A DNA stretch of 64,000 nt from Devosia sp. Leaf420 (GTDB lineage: Bacteria > Pseudomonadota > Alphaproteobacteria > Rhizobiales > Devosiaceae). The notes under the pieces are model-generated. The model ran no database searches. It worked only from the letters and a program-made list of their open reading frames with translations, and was not told the DNA's origin. Position numbers and translations under genes: made by a program. Positions 54,385 through 63,486 of the stretch are shown here, in pieces. The stretch's first letter is position 1. Each line of letters opens with the position of its first letter. Location of the stretch: assembly GCF_001425445.1 (NCBI RefSeq), contig NZ_LMQU01000016.1:1-64000 (forward strand), in the 5' to 3' direction.

Positions 54385-55232
54385 CCGTGACCTCCACCGA
54401 GCTCAAGGCGAATAGCCGCGACATCCGCCCCGGCCGCATCATTGCCTGGACCCTGCTGCTGATCGGCGGGTTGATCATGATCACGCCGCTTCTCTTCATG
54501 TTTTCGACTTCGCTCAAAACCTCGGGCCAGGTCTATGACCTGAGGCTGATCCCGGCGGCGCCAACCTTTGACAATTATATCAAGGTCCTGGGCGATGGCC
54601 GCTTCATGCAGTGGTTCCTCAACTCGACCATCATTGCCGTTACGGTGACGATCTCGAACGTGTTCTTCGACAGCCTCGTCGGCTACACGCTGGCCAAATT
54701 CGAATTCCGCGGTCGCTATTTTATTTTCCTCGCCATCCTGTCGACGCTGATGATCCCCACCGAAATGCTGGTGATCCCGTGGTACCTGATGTCGAGCCAG
54801 CTCGGTTGGCTCAATTCCTATTGGGGCATCATGTTTCCCGGTATGATGACGGCCTTCGGCACATTCCTCATGAAGCAGTTCTTCGAAGGCGTGCCCAACG
54901 ATTTCCTCGAAGCCGCTCGTGTCGACGGGCTCAACGAATTCACCATCTGGTGGAAAATTGCCATGCCCATGGTGGTGCCGGCGATTTCGGCGCTCGCCAT
55001 CTTCACCTTCCTCGGCAACTGGACGGCTTTCTTCTGGCCGCTGATCGTCACGACCTCCAAGGAACTCTATACGCTGCCTGTCGGCATCTCGAGTTTTTCG
55101 GCCGAGGCGTCCATCCAGTGGGAGCTGATCATGACCGGCGCCGCCATCGGCACCATACCGACGCTCCTCGTCTTCCTTCTTCTCCAGCGCTACATCGTTC
55201 GTGGCGTCATGCTGGCCGGCCTCAAGGGTTAA
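54381..55232 (+). CDS. ABC transporter permease (MalG/UgpE-like)
   Basis: A 283-residue membrane protein with the EAA loop LEAARVDGLNEFTIWWKIAMPMVVP. It completes the permease pair and is translationally coupled to it. Confidence 0.92.
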   Translation: MTVTSTELKANSRDIRPGRIIAWTLLLIGGLIMITPLLFMFSTSLKTSGQVYDLRLIPAAPTFDNYIKVLGDGRFMQWFLNSTIIAVTVTISNVFFDSLVGYTLAKFEFRGRYFIFLAILSTLMIPTEMLVIPWYLMSSQLGWLNSYWGIMFPGMMTAFGTFLMKQFFEGVPNDFLEAARVDGLNEFTIWWKIAMPMVVPAISALAIFTFLGNWTAFFWPLIVTTSKELYTLPVGISSFSAEASIQWELIMTGAAIGTIPTLLVFLLLQRYIVRGVMLAGLKG

Positions 55233-55235
55233 GAC

Positions 55236-56744
55236 ATGACCGATCCCCGTTCTTCTGATCAGTCGGTTTTCCCCGATCCGGTCTATAAGGAAACCGTTCT
55301 GGCGCCGCTCTTTGATGGTGCCAAGGACCACCATGTCGAGGGGTTCCGCTCCATCGACCGCGCGCATCTGGTGATGCTGGCCGAGACCGGAATTCTGAGT
55401 GCCGATCAGGCCCGCGACATCGCCGTGGCGCTCGAGAGCATCGATGCCGAGATCGATCCCACAACGCTCGTCTATACCGGTGAGGTGGAGGACTTCTTCT
55501 TCCTCATCGAGAAAGAGCTGAAAAAGCGCGTCGGGCCAGATCTTGGCGGACGCCTTCATACCGCGCGCTCGCGCAACGATATCGACCATACGCTCTTCAA
55601 GCTCGGGCTGCGCGAGCGGCTCAATGTCTTGATCGACAAAGCGTTGAAGCTGCATGCAAGGCTGATCGAAGCGGCAGAGCGCGAAAAGGACACCCTGATC
55701 GTCGCCTATACCCACGGGCAGCCAGCGCAACCGACGACCTTTGGGCATTATCTCTCAGCCATCGTCGAGTTCGTCGGGCGCGATATCGAAAGGCTCTTTG
55801 AAGCCTATCGGATCGTCGAGCACTCGCCCATGGGCGCGGCTGCGATCACAACGACTGGCTTCCCCACCGATCGCGCGCTTGTCGCCGAACTCCTCGGCTT
55901 TGCGGCCCCACTGCAGAATTCTTATTCCTGCATTGCCGGGGTGGATTACATCACCTCGACCTATTCGGCCATTCAGTTGCTGTTTCTGCATCTGGGGCGG
56001 CCGATCCAGGACTTTCAGGTCTGGACCAGCTTTGAGGTGGGGCAGATCTATGTGCCCAATAGCCTCGTGCAGATCTCTTCGATCATGCCGCAAAAACGCA
56101 ATCCGGTGCCGATCGAGCATTTGCGGCATCTGGCGAGCCAGACTGCCGGCCGGGCACAGGCCATGCTGACGGTGATGCACAATACGCCATTCACCGATAT
56201 GAACGACAGCGAAGGAGAAACGCAGGCCATGGGCTATCAGGCGTTTTCTTCAGCCTATCGCGTGCTCGATCTTCTTGCGCCACTGGTCGAGCAAATCCGC
56301 ATCGATCCCAAACGCGTGCGGGACAATATTGCGCGCTCCTGCATCACCATTACCGAGCTGGCAGACTCGCTCGTTCGGCGCGAAGGGCTGTCCTTCCGCG
56401 AGGGGCACGAGATCGCGGCTTCCGTTGCCAAAGCCGTTGTCGCGATGGGTGGCGATCTCGTCAGCGATGGTTTTGGGCCATTCACTTTGGCTTTTGAGAA
56501 GGCGACTGGGCGTACTTCGGCGCTTGATGAAACGAGCTTTGCCGAGATCGTCTCGCCGGAATATTTCGTTGCCGTGCGCACGCGCTTTGGTGGACCAGCA
56601 CCGGAACCGCTAAACGCGGCCATTGCCGGCTATCGGCAGGACGCCCAGCGTCTCTCAGACACTTTTGACAAAATCCTGCGCCGCCAGGCTGATGCCGCGC
56701 GCATGCTCAAAGAACGCTTCGGCGCATTGAAGGGAACCGCCTGA
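55236..56744 (+). CDS. ArgH-like lyase of the fumarase/aspartase superfamily
   Basis: The 502-residue protein is homologous to argininosuccinate lyase: TARSRND at 109-115, THGQPAQPTT at 159-168 and the signature loop SSIMPQKRNP at 281-290 with the catalytic serine. True ArgH enzymes are usually near 460-470 residues, and this gene sits between a permease and the ATPase of a sugar importer. It more probably cleaves an imported N-substituted aspartate-type compound, as EDDS lyase does, than acts in arginine synthesis. Product would include fumarate. Confidence 0.78.
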   Translation: MTDPRSSDQSVFPDPVYKETVLAPLFDGAKDHHVEGFRSIDRAHLVMLAETGILSADQARDIAVALESIDAEIDPTTLVYTGEVEDFFFLIEKELKKRVGPDLGGRLHTARSRNDIDHTLFKLGLRERLNVLIDKALKLHARLIEAAEREKDTLIVAYTHGQPAQPTTFGHYLSAIVEFVGRDIERLFEAYRIVEHSPMGAAAITTTGFPTDRALVAELLGFAAPLQNSYSCIAGVDYITSTYSAIQLLFLHLGRPIQDFQVWTSFEVGQIYVPNSLVQISSIMPQKRNPVPIEHLRHLASQTAGRAQAMLTVMHNTPFTDMNDSEGETQAMGYQAFSSAYRVLDLLAPLVEQIRIDPKRVRDNIARSCITITELADSLVRREGLSFREGHEIAASVAKAVVAMGGDLVSDGFGPFTLAFEKATGRTSALDETSFAEIVSPEYFVAVRTRFGGPAPEPLNAAIAGYRQDAQRLSDTFDKILRRQADAARMLKERFGALKGTA

Positions 56745-57811
56745 TGGCCAAGATCGAACTGCAGAAGCTGGTCAAGGAATACGGCAAGACCCGCGCCGTC
56801 CATGGCATTGATCTGACCATCGAGGATGGCGAATTCGTCGTTTTCGTTGGCCCATCGGGCTGCGGCAAGTCGACAACGCTGCGCATGATTGCAGGCCTCG
56901 AGGATATTTCGGGCGGCAATCTCTTGATTGGCGGAGACGTGGTGAACCAGCGCGAGCCCAAGCAGCGCAATATTGCCATGGTCTTTCAGAACTACGCCAT
57001 CTATCCGCACATGACCGTGGGCCAGAATATCGGCTTTGGCCTTTATACCTCAAAGCTGTCGAAGGCCGAAAAGCGGAAGCGGATCGAAGAGACCGGCAAG
57101 ATTCTCGGGCTCGAAAAGCTGCTCGATCGCCGTCCCGCGGCGCTTTCGGGTGGGCAGCGTCAGCGCGTTGCCATCGGCCGCGCCATGGTGCGTGATCCAG
57201 CCGCGTTCCTCTTTGACGAGCCATTATCCAATCTCGATGCGCAATTGCGCGCGCAGATGCGCCTCGAGATCAAGAACCTTCATCGCCGGCTTGGCACAAC
57301 AATCGTCTATGTGACGCACGATCAGGTCGAGGCCATGACCATGGCAGACAAGATCGTCGTCATGCGCGATGGCAATATCCTGCAAGTCGGAACGCCGACC
57401 GACCTTTATGAGAACCCGGTCGATGTTTTCACCGCGCGCTTTATCGGCAGTCCGTCGATGAATATGGCCGAGGGCACGATTGCCGGCGGCGCATTGAGCA
57501 TCGAGGGGGCAGGGACTTCAGGACTTAACCTTCCCACCCATGACGGCAAGGTGCTGGTTGGCGTGCGTCCCCATGATCTCGTCGTGGGCGAGTTCGGTGG
57601 CGCCGGGCTTTCGGCGTCGGGCACGGTGGAAGCGGTTGAACCGCTGGGCTCGGAAACCTTGGTGCATCTCACTCTTGGAAAGGCGCAGGTGATCGCCACG
57701 GCGCCAGGCCGGGTCGTGCCGCAGATCGGCAGCACGGTCTCGGTTCACGCCGGCACTGGATCGCTCTACCTTTTCGATGCCGTCAGCGAAAAGGCTTTGG
57801 GCCGCGCATGA
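56744..57811 (+). CDS. ABC transporter ATPase (MalK/UgpC-like)
   Basis: A 355-residue ATPase with GPSGCGKS at 36-43, LSGGQRQRVAIGRAM, FLFDEPLSNLD and VTHDQVEA, plus a C-terminal TOBE region. Its ATG overlaps the last base of the lyase stop. It powers the importer and belongs to the shared MalK type. Confidence 0.93.
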   Translation: MAKIELQKLVKEYGKTRAVHGIDLTIEDGEFVVFVGPSGCGKSTTLRMIAGLEDISGGNLLIGGDVVNQREPKQRNIAMVFQNYAIYPHMTVGQNIGFGLYTSKLSKAEKRKRIEETGKILGLEKLLDRRPAALSGGQRQRVAIGRAMVRDPAAFLFDEPLSNLDAQLRAQMRLEIKNLHRRLGTTIVYVTHDQVEAMTMADKIVVMRDGNILQVGTPTDLYENPVDVFTARFIGSPSMNMAEGTIAGGALSIEGAGTSGLNLPTHDGKVLVGVRPHDLVVGEFGGAGLSASGTVEAVEPLGSETLVHLTLGKAQVIATAPGRVVPQIGSTVSVHAGTGSLYLFDAVSEKALGRA

Positions 57812-58707
57812 CATCGTCTTCGCCCCGCGCCGGGGCTGTCCTCAATCTTGGTCGCATCTATTGCGACATGGTGTTTCGCGGGCTCGACGGCATGCCGGCC
57901 TTGGGGCGGGAGCTCTTTGCCCGCGACTTTGCCCTGACCCCAGGGGGTGGTGCGCTGATCACCTCGGCCCACCTTTCAGCGCTAGGGCGTCATTCCATGC
58001 TGCTCGCACGCTTCGGCACCGATGCACTGTCCCTGGCGCTCTCGGAGCAGATCGAACAACTCGGGATCGACCTGACGTTTCTGGATCGGCATGAGAGTGC
58101 GGGGCCGCAGCTGACCGTCGTGATGGTTCATGATGGCGATCGCGCCTTTCTCTCGCGCCGGGCCGGCCATGCTCGACCCGCCGGCTTTGAGGCGGCTTTG
58201 ACTCATTCCGGGGTGAGTCATCTCCACATTGCCGAATATGCAACGCTTCACGAAATGCCCGACGCGATCGCAAGCGCGAAAAGCCAAGGGCTGACGGTTT
58301 CGCTTGACCCGAGCTGGGATGCGGACCTGATCCACGATCCCCTCTTCTTCGAACGGGCCGCGGGAGTCGATCTCTTCCTGCCCAACATGGAAGAAGCAGA
58401 AGCTCTGACCGGGGAGGCTGAGCCCGAAGCCGCACTCGCAGTTCTCCGACGTCACTTTCCCATTGTTGTCCTGAAGCGCGGCGCCGAAGGCGCCATGCTT
58501 GCCTCAGGTCCCGATACGATTGCGCTTCCGAGCCCAAAGGTTTCCGTCGTCGATACGACAGGGGCAGGCGATGCGTTCAACGCCGGATTCCTCCACGCCT
58601 GGCTCAATGGCTCTGAGCTTTCAACGGCGCTGGCGACCGCGGTCGAAGCCGGAACACTCTCCGTTCAGGCCTCTGGCGGGACGGGCAGTCTTCGGCGCGC
58701 TGTTTGA
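57808..58707 (+). CDS. PfkB-family sugar kinase
   Basis: A 299-residue ribokinase-family protein. The catalytic base is in DTTGAGDAF (249-257, Asp255); an N-terminal region GGGALITSAHLSALG and SLDPSWD are in place. It phosphorylates a sugar or nucleoside, here most likely the product of the imported compound. The ATG overlaps the ATPase stop (ATGA). Confidence 0.88.
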   Translation: MTSSSPRAGAVLNLGRIYCDMVFRGLDGMPALGRELFARDFALTPGGGALITSAHLSALGRHSMLLARFGTDALSLALSEQIEQLGIDLTFLDRHESAGPQLTVVMVHDGDRAFLSRRAGHARPAGFEAALTHSGVSHLHIAEYATLHEMPDAIASAKSQGLTVSLDPSWDADLIHDPLFFERAAGVDLFLPNMEEAEALTGEAEPEAALAVLRRHFPIVVLKRGAEGAMLASGPDTIALPSPKVSVVDTTGAGDAFNAGFLHAWLNGSELSTALATAVEAGTLSVQASGGTGSLRRAV

Positions 58708-58793
58708 GGATTTTGCGCGGCGTCTGAAAGGCTGAGTCTTGCTGCGCGGTTAGACCCCTTGTTGACTCAAAGCACCGGCAATTTACCTCCAGC

Positions 58794-59183
58794 TTAACGT
58801 TCCTTATCGCGTTGACTCGCGTGCAAAACGTAAAAACGCGACACAGTCCTTGCCCAGGCTCCCCTTCGCGTCTCAAGGGCAACAAGGGGGGAAGTCGTAA
58901 CGACCCGATGGTCTGGCAGAAGAGGGTGACCGGTGACGGTTCCGAGAAGCCGGACCAGGCCAAAATCCTGCGGCTCACTAACGGACCAGTGGTCAAGTCG
59001 AGGCGCTCGCTCCAGAATGCGGGGTTCAGGGCGCCAGCCGCTCCGGAGGCGAGCGAGGTCGCCAAGGAGTTGTCGCCAGCGAGGTAGGCTCGAGATATCG
59101 AGATCCTCGGCTTCAACGCGTGCCGCGAGATCAAGCAGAACCACGCCGTCATCGAGAATGAAGTCGAGGGCTGGAAGGATCAT
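58794..59183 (-). CDS. Small DUF6634-like protein coupled to the AAA protease
   Basis: A 129-residue soluble protein with WRQLLGDLARLRSGW, VTGHPLLPDHRVVTTSPLVAL and GAWARTVSRFYVL. These resemble, from memory, the rhizobial DUF6634 family, whose function is unknown. The ATG overlaps the stop of the AAA/M41 gene (ATGA), so translation is coupled and the two products may work together. Confidence 0.6.
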   Translation of the reverse strand: MILPALDFILDDGVVLLDLAARVEAEDLDISSLPRWRQLLGDLARLRSGWRPEPRILERAPRLDHWSVSEPQDFGLVRLLGTVTGHPLLPDHRVVTTSPLVALETRRGAWARTVSRFYVLHASQRDKER

Positions 59184-61063
59184 GCTTTGCTTTCCGTCAA
59201 AAATGCAGCGATCTCGGCCTTTGCGAGGGTCCGGCGCTCGAGCAGAACTTCTGCAAGCCGTTCGATCGTCTGGTGGTGCTGCGCGACGAGGTCGTCGGCC
59301 CGGCTCATCTGGTCCTGAAGGATTGTTTCCACCGTGTCTTGGAGCACAAGGTTAGTGGTCAGCTCCTTTGTCACCACGTCGGGCGGCAGGGCGATGAGGG
59401 TCTCAGACAGGCCGGTGCTGAGATAAAGAAGGGCAATGGCGTGGCTCGCCTGGATTAGGTCACTGGCCGAGCCATCGTCGACCCGTTTGCCAAAACGGGC
59501 ATCGGCGGCACGGCCGGCCAGGGCAATACAGCAGTCATCAAGGCGCTCGTCGTAAGTGGCGCCCGCAAGGCGCGGGATGAGCGTCGTAAAACCGCTGACC
59601 GAACCGGCTCGGTCAAGGCGAAGGGCCATCGCGTCCACGATGCGTCCAAAGGCATGGGCGATCACCGCATGCGCGGCTTCATGCAGAGCCGCTTTTTTGA
59701 GAATGCCGATACGTTCTGTTTTATCAGCCGTCCGATCCGGATCGAGATCGGCAAGTTCGAGTGTACGGCCGGCGAGAAGGGCCCTGTTTCGTGCAGCGGC
59801 AACGCGGTCGGCCAGTTGGGCGTGGCTTTCTCCAAGCCAGAGGCGAGACAGATCACGAAGTGGCGCGTCTTGCAGGTCACGGCCCAGATGGACGCGCAGC
59901 ACCGCAACTACGTCGTCGATAGTCTGCGGAGGCGTTACCTCGATGAGGCGGCCAATGCGGCCGGGGCGGCAGATCGCGGCGTCGACGTCCTCCGGGCGAT
60001 TGGTGCAACCGACCAGCAACACCGGCGCGCCGGACGCGTTGAGGTCATCAATGGCAAGCAGAATCGAAGTGATGACCGTACTCCAATAAGCCCCATTGGA
60101 GTCGGTTCCACCGGTACGGGTACTCATGGCATCGATCTCCTCGATGATGCCAATCGCCGGTCCATTCTGGGAGCGAAGGGCGTCAAAGAAGCCAACGATC
60201 TGACGCACGACACTGTCGAGATGGCCGGTGCCAGCGACAAATAGGGCGCCCACGCTTAGGCGATAAAGTGGAACGGCGGCGCGTTCGGCAAGCTGGTCGA
60301 CCAAGCTGGATTTACCGCACCCTGGTTGTCCGGCGAGCATTGTGTGACGCAAAAGGCCTTTGGGAACGCGGCACGTCTTGAGCCCATCGAAGAGTGCCAA
60401 AGTCTCGGTCAACCAAAGCGCTGCCGAACCGAAAACTGGCCATTGGTCACTCTCCTCTGTCTTCTCACTGGTATCTGCCGTTTCGTCGGTGTGCTCCGAC
60501 CAGCGACGCAGTCGGTCGCGGCAAGCTTCCGCGGTTTCGCCGGATCGTATCGAGCTGGCAATAAGGGGAAGAGACAGACCGCGCCAATCGGCGTCTTCGA
60601 TGATGACTTCTTGTCCCGTCACAGTGCCCACGGCGCGGGCGATGGCGGCAGAAGTGAGCCCCTGTACGGTTACAACGCACTCGGCGGCTCTTCTTGCGAG
60701 GTCGGGTACATGTGCGGAGCTCGCCGCGACCCAGACGCTGGCGCCATCCTCAATGCGCACGAGCACGTCGAGATCGCTCGCCACCTCGGATTTTTCCCGG
60801 CTCGGGGTCGCATGTACGGCCCCGCCCCTGGCATCGATAGCGACGGTTATTGGAGCGAGCCAGGAGCTATCGGGCACAAAGATGATGGTGGGGGGAGCAT
60901 CCTTGGTCCAGGGATCGGGCAGAAGCACACCTTGGGAAAGGGCGTGTTCTTCTAGCGCGGCGGTGACGAGTATGACGATGCTACTTACCACGGCTGGCAT
61001 GACATGGGCTGTCATGCCAGCGTTGACGGTGCTGTTTCGGATCATCTCGGACAAAGAACTCAT
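59180..61063 (-). CDS. FtsH-like AAA+ ATPase / M41 zinc metallopeptidase
   Basis: A 627-residue protein with a divergent N-terminal 210 residues (one hydrophobic stretch at 21-36). An AAA+ domain follows: Walker A GQPGCGKS at 245-252, Walker B IGIIEEID at 304-311, and RPGRIGR at 366-372. A C-terminal M41 peptidase has HEAAH at 461-465 and Asp535 in GSASDLIQASHAIA, as in FtsH. The two N-terminal membrane helices and periplasmic domain of housekeeping FtsH are missing, so this is an accessory, perhaps soluble, protease. It is coupled to the small gene at 58794. Confidence 0.82.
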   Translation of the reverse strand: MSSLSEMIRNSTVNAGMTAHVMPAVVSSIVILVTAALEEHALSQGVLLPDPWTKDAPPTIIFVPDSSWLAPITVAIDARGGAVHATPSREKSEVASDLDVLVRIEDGASVWVAASSAHVPDLARRAAECVVTVQGLTSAAIARAVGTVTGQEVIIEDADWRGLSLPLIASSIRSGETAEACRDRLRRWSEHTDETADTSEKTEESDQWPVFGSAALWLTETLALFDGLKTCRVPKGLLRHTMLAGQPGCGKSSLVDQLAERAAVPLYRLSVGALFVAGTGHLDSVVRQIVGFFDALRSQNGPAIGIIEEIDAMSTRTGGTDSNGAYWSTVITSILLAIDDLNASGAPVLLVGCTNRPEDVDAAICRPGRIGRLIEVTPPQTIDDVVAVLRVHLGRDLQDAPLRDLSRLWLGESHAQLADRVAAARNRALLAGRTLELADLDPDRTADKTERIGILKKAALHEAAHAVIAHAFGRIVDAMALRLDRAGSVSGFTTLIPRLAGATYDERLDDCCIALAGRAADARFGKRVDDGSASDLIQASHAIALLYLSTGLSETLIALPPDVVTKELTTNLVLQDTVETILQDQMSRADDLVAQHHQTIERLAEVLLERRTLAKAEIAAFLTESKA

Positions 61064-62747
61064 GTTAGGTACTCGAATTGGATGAAAATGAAGCTTCCGC
61101 CCGCTGCCGGCCGTCTCAGCACCCTAGTATCTACCAGGGGAAAACAGGTGGCGTCGCGAGCCGGAAGGGGAGAGGTGAAGGGAGAAAGGGGCGTACCGTG
61201 CCATTAGCCAGCTGTAGCCGATGACCTGAGCACCGCACCGCAGTTCATGCGGGGCAGGGCAGTCAAACCATCAGGTAACAGACATGGGCAGAAGGGCACG
61301 GCAGGCGCGGGGCGACCGGCCAGCGTGCAGACGCAGACGTCCCGGCCCCGATTTGGGACCGACCGCTCTAGTTGCGCCAACGCATGCCGCCCAAGTGCGG
61401 CCCATAAAGGCTTAAAAACCCGGCCGGGTCGAAGGGGGGTGCTTGCCGACGCGCGCACGCGTCTACTACAAGGCTCGTAGCCATTGTAACTCCTGTTGCT
61501 GCAGGATTGCGGTGGTCAGGCCGTCGCTGGTGGTTCGAAGCACTGGCGGCGGCCGTCATCGATTCGGCTGAATCGACATGGTGATTGTGCACCTGGCAGA
61601 TCGAAACCTGCAAGCGTCTGATACTTTACATTTAACGTCGCCTTAGCGGCCACAAGTACGCACTGAAGGACGAAGTCTCCCATTCGTTGTGTTTATGTAC
61701 TCTGTCTGTGACTGGTGCTCCAGGGCTGAGACGATCCCGCGCGAAGTGGCTAATAACGCTAGTTATCAGACATCGCACTTGGGCCTCAAATTCTAAGATG
61801 ACTAAATAAGTGCCTTCACGCGGCAGTAGGCACAAGTCGCCATTCGACAAAAAGAAGAAAAGCTTCGGTGAAAAATTTGACCGCTTCATTGCCCGCGATT
61901 GGAGCAATCCGGATCCGCAACGCACGGCGTTCCCCGCAATAACCCCCAAGATGGCCCGTGTTGTGCGTGCCAACAACAAGAGCGGTTCAGGTTGCCGTTC
62001 CCTTCTTTAAAGGCACGGCGCCAGGTGCGAGAACCTCTCTCTGTAGAGCCGTGAAGGCGCACGAAACGACCCTTTAGATATTGCTTGGGTCTTCCTGCTG
62101 GATCTGCATCTCGTTCTAAGGATCGTCAAGGCCACGGCGCGACCGGTAGACCCTATGTTTGGTATTGCCGAGAGCTCTTCCAACTCGGTGGAAGCCGTTT
62201 GAAATGACGATGACCGCCCGGCAGGTGCAGACTCCTGCATCGAGACCTGCTTGCCAAAACACCGCTTGTCTTGCTGACCTAGGACGTTGTCACTCACCGC
62301 GGGGTATGGCTTTCTCTTCGAGCAATGATGGTATCGAGCTCCCGCAACCAAAAGGTTCGCCAGACAGAATGCCTAGTGGACGTCATCGATGCCTATGCCC
62401 CCGCCTCGTCAAATGGGGTGCGCCGCGGACCGACCATCTGATTTCATCCTTGACGCCCTAGAGCAGGCCCTGCACCGTGAGTTGTGCTGGTTCAGTTGCA
62501 GAGGTTGCTGTGGAATGTCAGATAACACCCTCTGCCTGGCCCCATGCGCTCCGCCGATCAAGGGGCGAAGGGCAATAAGGGTCTTGCAGCAGACAGCCAG
62601 CTTCCAGTGCACCATTGTCAATTGCGAACTTCCGGAGAGCCGGTGTCGGCGGCTCAATGGGCCGGACTCCCTAACGGCCCGCAGCGTCTTCTCGAGCCTT
62701 GTTTCGCTTAGGACGCGATCTTGTGCGCCGGCTACCAATGAGCGCGA
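61064..62747. other. Long stretch without a convincing gene
   Basis: Nearly 1.7 kb holding only short, overlapping frames on both strands. None shows a recognisable motif or good start signals. A 66-codon plus frame at 61810-62010 (KFDRFIARDWSNPDPQRTAFPA) is the most protein-like but unproven. No tRNA, hairpin array or repeat was seen. The right part of the AAA gene promoter must lie at its left end. It may be degraded DNA or hold unrecognised RNA. Confidence 0.45.
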
Positions 62748-63452
62748 TCAGAATGCAACTGCCCTCTGCCTGGCGTTATGAATGTGCCGTTCCATAGCGG
62801 AGACAGCGCGATCTCGGTCGCGGGCGATGATGCCATCGATGATCTCGAGATGGTCTTCGAGGGCAGGGGTTAGAACGACCGGATTGAGGCGGAAGCGGTC
62901 GAGAGCGATCATGCGCACGCGAAGCGAATTGATGGAATAAGCCTGGATCAGGGTCTCGTTACCGGTGCCTGCGATAAGGAATTCATGGAAGCCGCTATCA
63001 ATGTTTTGAGCTTCTTCGAGAAGCTGGGCGGTGATCCCGCTTGAGGCGCGGTCGAGGACAGAGACGTGCAGCGCCTTTTGAGCCATGAGCGCATCGTCGC
63101 TGATATGGTCGAGAGCGTAGATTGTGGCCTCCCGCTCGAAGGCGACGCGCAATTGGTAAGATTCGCGGATCATCCGAAGATCAACTGCAGTAATCTGGAT
63201 TCCCCGCTGCGGCATAACCGAGAGAAGTCCTTCGGCTTCCCACCGGGCGAGAAGTTCGCGCAGGGCGCCCAGCGATATGCCGAGCTTGGCCATGAGCTCG
63301 CGTTGCGACAAGTTCTGGCCAGGTCGCACATCGCCGGCCAAGAGCAATTGTTGGAAACGCCGATAGGCAGCCTGGCGGTTGAGGCCGATATCGGTGCCCA
63401 AACTGCGATCAGCGGATAGGGCGTTTGCTAGCTCGCTTTTAGCCGAAAGCAT
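62748..63452 (-). CDS. GntR-family regulator with FCD domain
   Basis: A 234-residue regulator with a winged helix-turn-helix (LAGDVRPGQNLSQRELMAKLGISLGALRELLARWEAEG) and an FCD-type helical effector domain (HEFLIAGTGNETLIQAY, DHLEIIDGIIARDRDRAVSAMERHI). The ATG at 63452 is chosen because family similarity begins soon after. It lies 34 bases after the DapA-like gene and would regulate it. Confidence 0.85.
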   Translation of the reverse strand: MLSAKSELANALSADRSLGTDIGLNRQAAYRRFQQLLLAGDVRPGQNLSQRELMAKLGISLGALRELLARWEAEGLLSVMPQRGIQITAVDLRMIRESYQLRVAFEREATIYALDHISDDALMAQKALHVSVLDRASSGITAQLLEEAQNIDSGFHEFLIAGTGNETLIQAYSINSLRVRMIALDRFRLNPVVLTPALEDHLEIIDGIIARDRDRAVSAMERHIHNARQRAVAF

Positions 63453-63486
63453 CGGCGATCTCCAATCCGTCTGGGGCAGCGCCTTG

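Noticed and set aside
54360..55748. 462-codon open frame on the minus strand
   Set aside because: It is antisense to the MalG-like and ArgH-like genes, has highly charged low-complexity translation and no family similarity. It is a shadow of GC-rich coding DNA.
61490..61560. Possible tRNA (GGTTCGAAG near 61532)
   Set aside because: No acceptor, D or anticodon stems can be formed around it.
61810..62010. 66-codon plus-strand frame
   Set aside because: Some protein-like composition, but no ribosome site, homology or conserved context that I can see.
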